Of a DNA stretch of 64,000 nucleotides, positions 35,894 to 43,891 are shown piece after piece. Each line of letters starts with the position of its first letter. Position 1 is the first letter of the stretch. Made by a program: the position numbers and the translations under genes. Source of the stretch: Shimia sp. Alg240-R146 (lineage in GTDB: Bacteria > Pseudomonadota > Alphaproteobacteria > Rhodobacterales > Rhodobacteraceae); contig NZ_CAMZOK010000004.1 of NCBI RefSeq assembly GCF_947331465.1, forward strand, positions 1-64,000, written 5' to 3'. The notes under the pieces are model-generated. The model had not been told where the DNA came from, did not search any database, and saw only the letters and a list, made by a program, of their open reading frames with translations.

Positions 35894-37131
35894 AACCCTT
35901 CCTCCCGGCTGATAAATTTGAAAAAGAAGAAGCTAAACGCCAGCAAGCAGCCGAAAATTACGACGGCGACGGCTGCGCCAGCGCCGATGTTGGAAATTGC
36001 GAAGGCTTGTTCATAGACGTTCACGGTCAGGGTGCGGGTTCCCGCGTTGCCGCCCGTCAAAAGGAAAATGTCGTCGAACTTGTTGAAGGTCCAGATGAAG
36101 CGCAGCAGGAAAAGCACTGACAGAATGCCAAGCAGCATCGGCAGGCTCAGGTACCAGAATTTCTGGAACGGAGACGCGCCATCCATGTCGGCGGCCTCAT
36201 ACATATCAGTGTCGATGGATTGCATGCGGGCAAGGATGAACAGGAAGCTGAGCGGGAAGTAGCGCCAGATTTCAAACACAGTGACCATGATCAACGCAAG
36301 CGGGCGTTGGCCGAAGAAGTTGATGGCCTCGCTGGTCACGCCCATTTGCAGCAACAGCGCGTTTGCAGAGCCTGAAAACGGGTCGAACAGGTTAACCCAC
36401 GTGAAGGCCACAGCGATCACCGGCGCGACATAGGGGAAAAGGTACAAACCACGTAGGATGCCTTGGCCACGGAAGCTTTTGTTCAACAGCAAGGCCGCGA
36501 ACAACCCAAAAAGCAATGCGCCGATAGTGCCGAAGACTGTGTAGAAAATGGTGGTCCACATCACGGTCCAGAACTCGTCGCCATCAAAGACTTTGGCAAA
36601 GTTGTCCAACGTGAATTCTGTGTTGGTCAGGATCGAGTCCGCGGTGCCACGTACCACAGGCTCAGAGCCTTCTGCGGCCTCTTCGGCGGCGTCTTTGTCC
36701 ACGCCTGTCGCCAATTCAACGGGCACGCGCAGGCGCTCGTTGTAGCCCGGTTCCAGCGTGCCAAGAACGCAGTTAAAGTCGGCTTTTTCCAATGTGCATC
36801 CGGTTGGCAAGTCCCCAGAAACAATCAGACTTTCGGGCCAAGTGTCATAGATGGTGACATCTGTGATTTCAGTGTCCTGACTTGAGTTGCGGAGCCGATA
36901 TTCAACCCGCATCTTGTCGTCAGAGCCTCGCAGGCTTTCGCGCAAAATCGGTGCGGGTGGCCGCAAGTCAGCCAGTCCGATGGGTTTGAAGCTGATCCAG
37001 AAGATTGCAAGCAACGGCAAGATCACAACCAGGGACACGATGGTGATTGTTGGCAGCAACAAAGACCACGCCAGGCGCGCCTCGCGTCTTGCCAGCGGGC
37101 CGCGACCTTTTGGGGGGACTGAAACGCTCAT
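35890..37131 (-). CDS. ABC sugar permease (MalF type) with a periplasmic beta-sandwich insert
   Basis: This 413-residue permease has its first helix at about 22-46 and the remaining helices from about 190 on, with the EAA loop YEAADMDGASPFQKFWYLSLPMLLGI. Between them, residues about 55-170 form a periplasmic insert. VEYRLRNSSQDTEITDVTI followed by LEPGYNERLRVPVEL resembles a DUF11-type Ig-like fold, with two close cysteines (GCTLEKADFNC) that may form a disulfide. MalF also carries a periplasmic insert, but in a different loop. GGAGGG precedes the ATG. It is probably the docking partner for the binding protein encoded upstream. Confidence 0.88.
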   Translation of the reverse strand: MSVSVPPKGRGPLARREARLAWSLLLPTITIVSLVVILPLLAIFWISFKPIGLADLRPPAPILRESLRGSDDKMRVEYRLRNSSQDTEITDVTIYDTWPESLIVSGDLPTGCTLEKADFNCVLGTLEPGYNERLRVPVELATGVDKDAAEEAAEGSEPVVRGTADSILTNTEFTLDNFAKVFDGDEFWTVMWTTIFYTVFGTIGALLFGLFAALLLNKSFRGQGILRGLYLFPYVAPVIAVAFTWVNLFDPFSGSANALLLQMGVTSEAINFFGQRPLALIMVTVFEIWRYFPLSFLFILARMQSIDTDMYEAADMDGASPFQKFWYLSLPMLLGILSVLFLLRFIWTFNKFDDIFLLTGGNAGTRTLTVNVYEQAFAISNIGAGAAVAVVIFGCLLAFSFFFFKFISREEGL

Positions 37132-37166
37132 GGCGCCCTCCGGTCAGCAAAAAAGTGAGAAAATGT

Positions 37167-37197
37167 GCCCGCCCCGGGGTCAAACTCCGGGGCAGGC
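37167..37197 (-). terminator. GC-rich hairpin between binding-protein and permease genes
   Basis: Arms at 37167-37177 (GCCCGCCCCGG) and 37187-37197 pair over 11 bases with one G:T and a 9-base loop. On the minus strand the hairpin is followed by ATTTTCTCACTTTTTT. It lies in the 80-base gap after the binding-protein gene and probably gives partial termination, lowering permease relative to binding protein. Confidence 0.6.
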
Positions 37198-37211
37198 GAG
37201 GGGAGGTTCCG

Positions 37212-38564
37212 TTAGTCGATTGCGGCGAGCTGCTCGTTCATGGCAGCGACCGCAGCGGCGGCGTCAATTTCGCCATCGATGTACTGACGCACCACGCGGT
37301 TGATGACCTGACTGTTGATCATCTTGGACGCGAGACCCAGTTGGCCTTCGGCGACGCCCCAGCGCTGCGCGACATCCAGACCACCGACGATTTCATCAAT
37401 CATCGCCTGATCGTAAAGCTCACCGAGTGGCGCTTTGCGGTCAACACCGACGGGCAGTTTGGCCCAAGCTTCGGAGAACTTTGCTGGTTCATCCGCTGTG
37501 CCGCGACGCACGGGAAATTTACCCTCGGGCGCAATGGAAAGCGTTTGCGTGTAGCCGTCGTCCATCGAGAACTTCACAAAATCCATCGCCAGATCGGTGT
37601 CCGCGTCGTTGGTAATGCCGAAGTAACGCACATCACCCCAAGCGGCCCCGTCCGGGTTCGAAGGACCGGAGAAGTTGGTCACAATGCCGGTTTTGGATGC
37701 CAGCTCGGACGATGTAGGATCATCGCTGATTGTGGGTGGGGCACTGTCACGCAGGCCCGCCAGTTCGTCGAGGATGAAGGGCGACCAAATAATCATCGCC
37801 GCCTTGCCTGCAAAGTAGAGCTCGCGGGATTGCTGCCAATAAAGTTCACCCGGAGGGGACGCTTTTGCGATGGCCTTGTAGAAGTCGAGCACTTCTGTTG
37901 TTGCGGCCAGATCAAGGTCGGCGGCGCCGTCTGCATCAACTGGCGACACACCGTTGGCAAGGAAGACATGCTCCAAGACTTGGGACATGAAGTTTTCGTC
38001 GACTTTGGTTGCAGCCACGAAGCCATACATTTCCGGCGGGTTGTGCAGCGCCTCAAGTGCCGCAACTACGTTGGCATACGATGTCGGCGGCTCAAGCCCC
38101 GCCTCGGCAAACTTGTCGGCGCGGTAGACAAGCATCTGTGTCCAGCCATCCACCGGAACCGAGGCAACGCCGCCTTCAACCGCAGCCATAGCCAGTGGTC
38201 CGGGTGCAAAAGTGCCTTCTCCCAGCGTCTCAACAACTTCGCTCGCAGCTTCGGCATCCAAAATGCCGGCTTCCGTCCATGGCAGCGCGTATTGCAGAGG
38301 GTGGTAGATCACATCGGGCAGATCACCTGCGGCAAATGCGGCGGTGGCGCGTGTTCCAAGATCGGATTCCGAGACCGGAATCACCTCAACGGAGGTTCCT
38401 GTGGAGGCCTCAAACTTGCTGGCCATGTCTTGTTGTTTGGCGAGGCGGTCAGGCTGTTCTTCGGTTGTCCAGAACCGGATTGTGTCGGCACTTACTGCCC
38501 CGGACGCGAGCACAAGCGCAAGCGCTGCGCTGGTTAAGAGTTTGGTCTTTCTCTGAAATGTCAT
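37212..38564 (-). CDS. Sugar ABC transporter substrate-binding protein
   Basis: This 450-residue family 1 binding protein starts with a Sec signal (MTFQRKTKLLTSAALALVLA SGAVSA) and continues with TIRFWTTEEQPDR, AFAAGDLPDVIYH and GKAAMIIWSPFIL, typical of periplasmic sugar-binding proteins. The ATG at 38564 is preferred over an in-frame ATG at 38579 because GGAGGAA lies 5 bases before it. It follows the LacI gene by 21 bases and leads the importer genes. The ligand cannot be read from sequence; the downstream glycosidase suggests a glycoside. Confidence 0.9.
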   Translation of the reverse strand: MTFQRKTKLLTSAALALVLASGAVSADTIRFWTTEEQPDRLAKQQDMASKFEASTGTSVEVIPVSESDLGTRATAAFAAGDLPDVIYHPLQYALPWTEAGILDAEAASEVVETLGEGTFAPGPLAMAAVEGGVASVPVDGWTQMLVYRADKFAEAGLEPPTSYANVVAALEALHNPPEMYGFVAATKVDENFMSQVLEHVFLANGVSPVDADGAADLDLAATTEVLDFYKAIAKASPPGELYWQQSRELYFAGKAAMIIWSPFILDELAGLRDSAPPTISDDPTSSELASKTGIVTNFSGPSNPDGAAWGDVRYFGITNDADTDLAMDFVKFSMDDGYTQTLSIAPEGKFPVRRGTADEPAKFSEAWAKLPVGVDRKAPLGELYDQAMIDEIVGGLDVAQRWGVAEGQLGLASKMINSQVINRVVRQYIDGEIDAAAAVAAMNEQLAAID

Positions 38565-38585
38565 TTCGGTTCCTCCCATTGGACA

Positions 38586-39701
38586 TCAGATAAGTGAATT
38601 AGTTTTGAGGCGCAGCGCCAAATCTGCGGACGACAAGCGCGGAGGGCGATCGGACCCTCGTTCCACCAACGTTGCCGGAGCCAATTCGCGCAGGTCCTCC
38701 GGCGCTGTGCCGCGTATGCGTTTAATCAGCAATCTGGCGAGGCGCTCACCGGCTTGGCGGCTGTTGACCGCAAAAGTGGTCAATCCCGGATCTGCGTAGG
38801 CGCCCTCGGGCAATCCGTCGTAAGCAATTATTGAAATGTCTTCACCAATGCGCAGGCCGAGATCCCGCGCCGTGCGGTAGGCGCCAAGTGCGGCGCGGTC
38901 GACGGCGAACGTGAACGCCGTGGGGGGCTCGGGCAGGGACAATAGCGCGCGGACGGAGGCGTCTCCATCCCGTCCTGTCAAAGCGGGCGCGCCGACGAGA
39001 TCGGGATCAAAGACAAGCCCGGCGGCGTCCAGACCCGCGCGATAGCCTTCGATGCGGAGCTTTGAGTATGTGTATTCCTGACCGCCGGGAACGTGGGCAA
39101 TCCGTGTGTGGCCAAGGCTGATAAGGCGGGCTGTTGCGGCCCGCATGGCGTCCTCGCCTTTGATGTCATACCAAGCGCAGTCCGTTGGATCCTCGGTTCG
39201 GCCAAACATGATGAATGGGATGTTTTGGGCGCGCAGGGTTTCGACCCGCCGATCCCGAAGGAGGGTTCTTGGCAGAATAAAGCCGTCTGCTTTGTGTTCA
39301 TCGACCAGTCTCGACAGGGTTTCGCGTACACCCTTTTCGCTCTCGGCGGTAGCGATCGTGATCGTCCAGTTTTCCTCACTGGCGGCCTGCGTCACGCCGG
39401 CGATGAAATTTGCAAGAAAAGGGCGGGCGCCGTCGTCGGCGTCGATCTGCAAAACGAGGCCAAGGGATCGTACACGACCGGTGCGGATGGCCTGAGCATG
39501 GGCGAGCGGGCGATAGCCGAGACGCTCAGCAGCGCGGCTGATACGGAGGCGGGTGGCCTCGGCGATGTCGGGGTATCCATTGAGTGCGCGGCTGACTGTA
39601 CTTTTGGTCACGCCAAGGTCGTCCGCAACATCCGAGATCGTGACGCGGCTGCGCCCCGCGACCTGCTTTTTCGCAGCTATGGATGTGTGACCATTGCGCA
39701 A
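38586..39701 (-). CDS. LacI-family transcriptional regulator
   Basis: This 371-residue regulator has an N-terminal LacI helix-turn-helix (VTISDVADDLGVTKSTVSRALNGYPDIAEATRLRI) and a periplasmic-binding-protein-like effector domain (SLGLVLQIDADD, FGRTEDPTDCAWYD, GHTRIAHVPGG). It leads the minus-strand operon of importer, glycosidase and FGE genes and should repress it in the absence of the sugar. The start is TTG at 39701, decided by GGGAGG 8 bases upstream; the nearby ATG at 39708 is in another frame. A perfect palindrome lies 33 bases upstream, where an operator would be expected. Confidence 0.9.
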   Translation of the reverse strand: MRNGHTSIAAKKQVAGRSRVTISDVADDLGVTKSTVSRALNGYPDIAEATRLRISRAAERLGYRPLAHAQAIRTGRVRSLGLVLQIDADDGARPFLANFIAGVTQAASEENWTITIATAESEKGVRETLSRLVDEHKADGFILPRTLLRDRRVETLRAQNIPFIMFGRTEDPTDCAWYDIKGEDAMRAATARLISLGHTRIAHVPGGQEYTYSKLRIEGYRAGLDAAGLVFDPDLVGAPALTGRDGDASVRALLSLPEPPTAFTFAVDRAALGAYRTARDLGLRIGEDISIIAYDGLPEGAYADPGLTTFAVNSRQAGERLARLLIKRIRGTAPEDLRELAPATLVERGSDRPPRLSSADLALRLKTNSLI

Positions 39702-39733
39702 TTTTCATCCTCCCTAACACCACACAAAATCCT

Positions 39734-39747
39734 CGAAACCGGTTTCG
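39734..39747 (-). promoter_or_regulatory. Palindromic LacI-type operator
   Basis: CGAAACCGGTTTCG is a perfect 14-base palindrome with the central CG typical of LacI-family operators. It lies 33 bases before the start of the lacI-type gene, so the regulator probably controls its own operon from here. A second perfect palindrome, GATTTTTTAAAAAATC (39754-39769), lies just beyond it and may be part of the promoter. Confidence 0.6.
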
Positions 39748-39769
39748 GCAAGGGATTTTTTAAAAAATC

Positions 39770-40060
39770 GTGTTTTCGCGACTGCCCAACCGGCCGACTT
39801 TCCGTAACGGAGGACTTTGCAAGCGTAGACGGAGGAGGGGCGTTGGACAGGGGAAATTGAGCGCTCTGAGCCGCTCGTCCGAGGTGAATTCAAGTGGGGA
39901 TGAAACCCCGAGGCTACATAGGGTTTCAGGGTAGAAACAAAGTCGCACTCACCAATGTCTGGTTGTGAATTGCGAGCCAAATTCGCGGCTTATGTAGGAT
40001 ACGAATAACTGGAGAATGGGCTATAGGATTGTGGTGCAGTTTTCTGGATTACCAGCCCGG
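39770..40060. other. Intergenic stretch between the LacI operon and the hpa operon
   Basis: Together with the operator region this makes about 360 gene-free bases (39702-40060). Both flanking genes are on the minus strand, so it holds the promoter of the lacI operon and the 3' end of the hpa transcript. I see no convincing terminator hairpin and no small gene with a ribosome binding site. Confidence 0.5.
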
Positions 40061-40834
40061 TTACACGAGCGATTTTGCGGCCGCGGAGGCTGTGCGCATA
40101 CCGCGAGCAAACAGCGTCACGTCGATCTCCGTGGCGATGAAGGTTGCGCCGAGCTTGCGACAGGCTTGTTGCAAATCTTTGTCCAAGGTGAGGATGCCAG
40201 CAGCTTTGCCAGCGGCAACGATGCGCTCAATAGCGTCCAAAACGACGGCTTTGACCTCGGCCTCTCCGGGTTGTCCGATGAAACCCATGTCCGCGGCCAA
40301 ATCAGAGGGACCGACGAACACACCGTCAACTCCGTTAACGGCAAGAATGTCGTCCAGTGCGTCGATGCCTTTCTGATTTTCGACTTGGGCGAGCAAACAA
40401 ATTTCCTGACGGGCGGTTGTCAGGTAGTCGCCAATTGCAGAGAATTCGGAGGCGCGGGCCAAGGCCGAGCCTACGCCACGAATGCCGTGCGGTGGATAGG
40501 TCACCGCGTCGACCAGATCTTGTGCTTGCGCACCGCTTTCGACCATCGGGATAAGAAGCGACTGGGCACCGGCATCGAGAAGTTGTTTGATAATCCACGC
40601 TTCGCCGATGGGTGGGCGCACAACGGCGTGTGTGTCGCGCCCTGCGATCACTTGCAGTTGCGCGGTGATGGATCGCAGATCGTTGGGTGCGTGTTCGCCG
40701 TCGATCAGCAGCCAGTCAAATCCCGCACCTGCGCTGATTTCGGCGATGTACGGATCGGCGAGGCCAAGCCAACAGCCGAGTTGCAGTTCGCCCTTTGAGA
40801 GCGCGTGTTTGAACGGATTGTGCGGTGCAGGCAT
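40061..40834 (-). CDS. hpaI: 4-hydroxy-2-oxoheptanedioate aldolase
   Basis: HpaI splits 4-hydroxy-2-oxoheptanedioate into pyruvate and succinate semialdehyde, the last step of the homoprotocatechuate route. The 257-residue class II aldolase shows FDWLLIDGEHAPND, HAVVRPPIGE, LLIPMVESGAQA, RGVGSALARAS and FVGPSDLAADMG, which include the metal-binding Glu and Asp and the catalytic Arg. The frame is open to 40915, but ATG 40834 (MPAPHNPFKHAL) fits the family and has AAAGGAC 6 bases upstream. It is 11 bases after hpaH and is the last gene of the operon. Confidence 0.93.
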   Translation of the reverse strand: MPAPHNPFKHALSKGELQLGCWLGLADPYIAEISAGAGFDWLLIDGEHAPNDLRSITAQLQVIAGRDTHAVVRPPIGEAWIIKQLLDAGAQSLLIPMVESGAQAQDLVDAVTYPPHGIRGVGSALARASEFSAIGDYLTTARQEICLLAQVENQKGIDALDDILAVNGVDGVFVGPSDLAADMGFIGQPGEAEVKAVVLDAIERIVAAGKAAGILTLDKDLQQACRKLGATFIATEIDVTLFARGMRTASAAAKSLV

Positions 40835-40845
40835 AGTGGTGTCCT

Positions 40846-41646
40846 TTAGGCAAACGCGATGTCGACGGTGCCAAAAGATCCGAAATCTGCGTGGATTTTG
40901 GCACCTGACGGGCATTCAATCGGGCGGATAAAGCTGCCGGACAGGATGATCTGACCGGGGTCGATGGTTTGACCGTATTGCGCCATGCGGCGGGCGAGCC
41001 AGACCACGCTTTCGATAGGATCGTTCAGCACACCTGCGCCCAACCCGGTTTCCTCGACCTCTCCATTGCGCGAGGTGATGGCGCCAACCCAGCGTAAATC
41101 AAACGCATCGACCGCGTGGCGTTCCGAACCAAGCACAACACCGGCGTTTGCGGCGTTGTCGCTGATGGTGTCAAAGACGGTGCGTGTTTTGCCGGTTTCG
41201 GCGTCCATGCGCACGATGCGTGTGTCTAGGATTTCGATCGAGGGCGCGACATAGTCTGTTGCCGCCACAACATCGTCGCGGGTGACGTTGGCCCCTCCGA
41301 TGGATGATTTCATCACAAAGGCGATTTCGGCCTCGATGCGAGGTTGAATGAATCGGCCTTTTGGGACAGACGCACCGTGGGAAAACACCATGTCGTCAAA
41401 CAGGATGCCGCTGTCTGGGATGTCGATGTTGAGCGCGTATTGCATGGCCTTGGACGTCAGCCCGATCTTCCAACCGACCACTGGTCGTCCTTGTGCCAGC
41501 TTGGCGCGGTAGATCGCGTTCTGGATCGCGTAGGCGTCGTCCATTCCCATGTCGGGGTGACGCTTGGTGAGCAGGCCGATCTGTTCGCCGGTAGCCTCTG
41601 CACGAAGCAAATCATCAGCGGCGCGGGCGTGATCTTCGGGGGTCAT
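40846..41646 (-). CDS. hpaH: 2-oxo-hept-4-ene-1,7-dioate hydratase
   Basis: HpaH hydrates 2-oxohept-4-enedioate to 4-hydroxy-2-oxoheptanedioate. The 266-residue protein belongs to the FAH-like hydratase family, with GWKIGLTSKAMQ near residue 58, PRIEAEIAFVM with the metal-binding glutamates and SIEILDTRI. Length matches E. coli HpaH (267). It overlaps the upstream decarboxylase gene by 4 bases (ATGA) and precedes hpaI by 11 bases. The relatives MhpD and XylJ act in other meta pathways, but the operon context points to HpaH. Confidence 0.92.
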   Translation of the reverse strand: MTPEDHARAADDLLRAEATGEQIGLLTKRHPDMGMDDAYAIQNAIYRAKLAQGRPVVGWKIGLTSKAMQYALNIDIPDSGILFDDMVFSHGASVPKGRFIQPRIEAEIAFVMKSSIGGANVTRDDVVAATDYVAPSIEILDTRIVRMDAETGKTRTVFDTISDNAANAGVVLGSERHAVDAFDLRWVGAITSRNGEVEETGLGAGVLNDPIESVVWLARRMAQYGQTIDPGQIILSGSFIRPIECPSGAKIHADFGSFGTVDIAFA

Positions 41647-42497
41647 TGGGCTTCGTCCTCCACAGTGTTGCGCAGGGTGCCGATGCCGTTCACCACAACC
41701 TCAACCACATCTCCGGGTTTGAGGAACTGTGGAGGGTCAAGGCGTGCGCCAGACCCTGTTGGCGTGCCCGTGACGATGATGTCGCCGGGGTGCAGCGTCA
41801 TGAAGGTCGAGATGTATTCGATCTCCCGCCGTATCGGGTGCATCATGCGCGACAGAACATCGTCCTGACGGACCTCGCCGTTCACGCGGGTGATAATGCG
41901 GGCGTCGTCAAGTTGGGCGACATCGGTGAAGGGCACAAGCCACGGGCCGATAGAGCCGGAATTGTCCCAGTTCTTGCCTTGGGTCACGTTGAACTTTGCG
42001 TGGCGGACCCAGTCGCGAATGGTGCCTTCGTTACAAAGTGTCAGCGCGGCGATGTGGTCATAGGCGTCTGCCTGCGCGATACGGCGCCCACCTTTGCCGA
42101 TCACAATCGCGACCTCGCCTTCGTAGTCCAGTTGCGGACTCTCGGGCGGGCGGATCAGCGGGCGATTGTGGCCCGTGAAACCCGATGCAAAGCGCGGAAA
42201 GAGCGACATGAATTTCGGTTGTTCGCTGCCGTCTTTGTATTCGGCGTTGCGGTCTGGGAAGTTTACACCGACGCACAGGATACGCGGCGCGTTGGGCAGC
42301 ACCATTTCATAGTGAAAATCAGTGTGTGTTGCGGCTTTGTCTCCGGCGGCTTCGGTAAGTGCTGACAGGCCGCCAGCCTGCACCGCATCCAGCAAAGTGG
42401 GCCACTGGGGAAAGGCGTCGTTGAGGGCAATCATGCCATTGTCAGTCACCGCCCCGTAGAAGGTTTCATTTGCGCTGGAATAGGTTGCGAATTTCAC
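41643..42497 (-). CDS. hpaG: Fumarylacetoacetate hydrolase-family decarboxylase (HpaG role)
   Basis: The likely reaction is decarboxylation of 5-oxopent-3-ene-1,2,5-tricarboxylate in the homoprotocatechuate path. The 284-residue protein has an N-terminal cap and one FAH domain (RILCVGVNFPDRNAE, LDYEGEVAIVIGKGGR with the metal-binding glutamates, CNEGTIRDW, VTGTPTGSG). E. coli HpaG is a two-domain fusion; here one domain is present and isomerisation falls to separate HpaF. The start is GTG at 42497: GGGAGAG lies 8 bases upstream and the codon overlaps the decarboxylase stop (GTGA). Other FAH-family activities cannot be excluded by sequence. Confidence 0.82.
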   Translation of the reverse strand: MKFATYSSANETFYGAVTDNGMIALNDAFPQWPTLLDAVQAGGLSALTEAAGDKAATHTDFHYEMVLPNAPRILCVGVNFPDRNAEYKDGSEQPKFMSLFPRFASGFTGHNRPLIRPPESPQLDYEGEVAIVIGKGGRRIAQADAYDHIAALTLCNEGTIRDWVRHAKFNVTQGKNWDNSGSIGPWLVPFTDVAQLDDARIITRVNGEVRQDDVLSRMMHPIRREIEYISTFMTLHPGDIIVTGTPTGSGARLDPPQFLKPGDVVEVVVNGIGTLRNTVEDEAQ

Positions 42498-43891
42498 TTG
42501 ATGCTCTCCCAAATGTCTTGCGTGACGGTGGCGACTGCCATCACGTCGTCGCGTTTTGTGTCGAACTGACCAACCTGAACCCGAATGATCTTGCGCCCCT
42601 GAAAGGCGCCTTGGGTCAAATAGATCCGCCCATCATCGTTGATCGCGTCCACCAATCGCTGCTGCGTGGCGTCATCGCCCGGGCAGCGGAAAGAAAACAG
42701 GCTGAGAACAGGGTCTGTTGTGATTTCGAACCCGTCGATTTGTCGGATCACCTCACAAAGCTCATGCGCCCACTGGACGTGATTTCGAATGCGGGTTTGC
42801 AGCCCAGTCAGACCGTAGGAGCGGATCAGGAACCACAGTTTGAGCGCTCGGAAACGGCGACCCAGAGGTATTGTCCACTCGGAATAATTTGTGACGGCTG
42901 CGCCTGTAGTTTTGAGGTATTCCGGCTCAATCTTGAGCGTGTTGAGCTGCGGCGTCGCATCGCGCAGAAACTGGATGGAGCAATCAAATTGCGCACCGAG
43001 CCATTTGTGCGGGTTGAAGACGATGCTGTCGAAGGCGTCGACATCTTGCCAGAATTCCTCACGGATTTCGGGGCAGATCATGGCGGAGCCTGCCCACGCC
43101 GCATCAAGGTGTGTGTAAAGATCGTGGGCCTTTGCGACCTTGATAATCGATGGCAGGTCGTCACAGCCGCCAACACCAGTGCCGCCCGTAATCGCGATGA
43201 TCCCGGCGGGTGTGTGGCCGGCGGCGATATCGGCCTTGATCGCAGCATCCAACGCGTCGGCGTCCATACCGTGCCGCGGGCCAGTCCCCGAAATTTTGAC
43301 CAGATTTTCCTGACCGATGCCGGAAACCCAGCAGGCGCGATCAATAGAGGAGTGCACCTGATCGGAGCAGTAGACGCGCAAGTGGCCTTTGCCAGACATA
43401 CCTTCGCGGTTGCCTGTGAATCCGGTGGCGCGTTCGCGCATGGTCAGCACAGCAGACAGGGTGGCGGAGGACGCGCTGTCCTGAATGACGCCGGTGAAGT
43501 GGTCCGCAAGCCCCAAAGCTTGTCGCATCCAGTCCACCATCAGCCCCTCGACTTCGGTCGCGGCCGGTGAGGTTTGCCACAACATACATTGCGCGGCGAC
43601 GGTGTTGACCAACTGTTCTGCCAGCATCGAGGGAGGGGCTGCATTGGCAGGAAAATACGCAAAGAAACGCGGGTGCTGCCAATGGGTCATGCCTGGCATG
43701 ACGATGTCCTCAAAATCCTGAAGGATGGCTTTCATGTCTTCTGGCTGGTCGGGCGGTGACGCAGGCAACTGTGCGGCGATGTCACCCGGTTTTGTTTGAG
43801 CGCGAACGGGCCGATCGCCCAGCGTCTTGTGATACTGCGCGCCCCAGTCGGCGATGTGTTTGCTCCATCCGGCGAAGTCGTCCCAATTCAT
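42494..43891 (-). CDS. Aromatic-L-amino-acid (tyrosine/DOPA-type) decarboxylase, PLP-dependent
   Basis: This 465-residue group II decarboxylase is close in pattern to DOPA decarboxylase: HPRFFAYFP, WQTSPAATEVE, SDQVHSSIDRA, HLDAAWAGSA, the PLP lysine in NPHKWLGA near residue 300 and TNYSEWTIPLGRRFRALKLW. The active-site histidine (VHSS) and loop tyrosine (NYSEW) typical of true decarboxylases, not aldehyde synthases, are kept. It would make tyramine or dopamine. Four-base overlaps join it to both neighbours inside the hpa operon, which is unusual. It suggests that the operon's aryl acetate arises from an aromatic amino acid via its amine. Confidence 0.9.
   Translation of the reverse strand: MNWDDFAGWSKHIADWGAQYHKTLGDRPVRAQTKPGDIAAQLPASPPDQPEDMKAILQDFEDIVMPGMTHWQHPRFFAYFPANAAPPSMLAEQLVNTVAAQCMLWQTSPAATEVEGLMVDWMRQALGLADHFTGVIQDSASSATLSAVLTMRERATGFTGNREGMSGKGHLRVYCSDQVHSSIDRACWVSGIGQENLVKISGTGPRHGMDADALDAAIKADIAAGHTPAGIIAITGGTGVGGCDDLPSIIKVAKAHDLYTHLDAAWAGSAMICPEIREEFWQDVDAFDSIVFNPHKWLGAQFDCSIQFLRDATPQLNTLKIEPEYLKTTGAAVTNYSEWTIPLGRRFRALKLWFLIRSYGLTGLQTRIRNHVQWAHELCEVIRQIDGFEITTDPVLSLFSFRCPGDDATQQRLVDAINDDGRIYLTQGAFQGRKIIRVQVGQFDTKRDDVMAVATVTQDIWESIK

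Noticed and set aside
37047..38537. 496-codon plus-strand open frame
   Set aside because: It is antisense to the binding-protein gene and has no recognisable domain.
42470..43570. 366-codon plus-strand open frame
   Set aside because: It is antisense to the aromatic amino-acid decarboxylase, whose motifs are intact.
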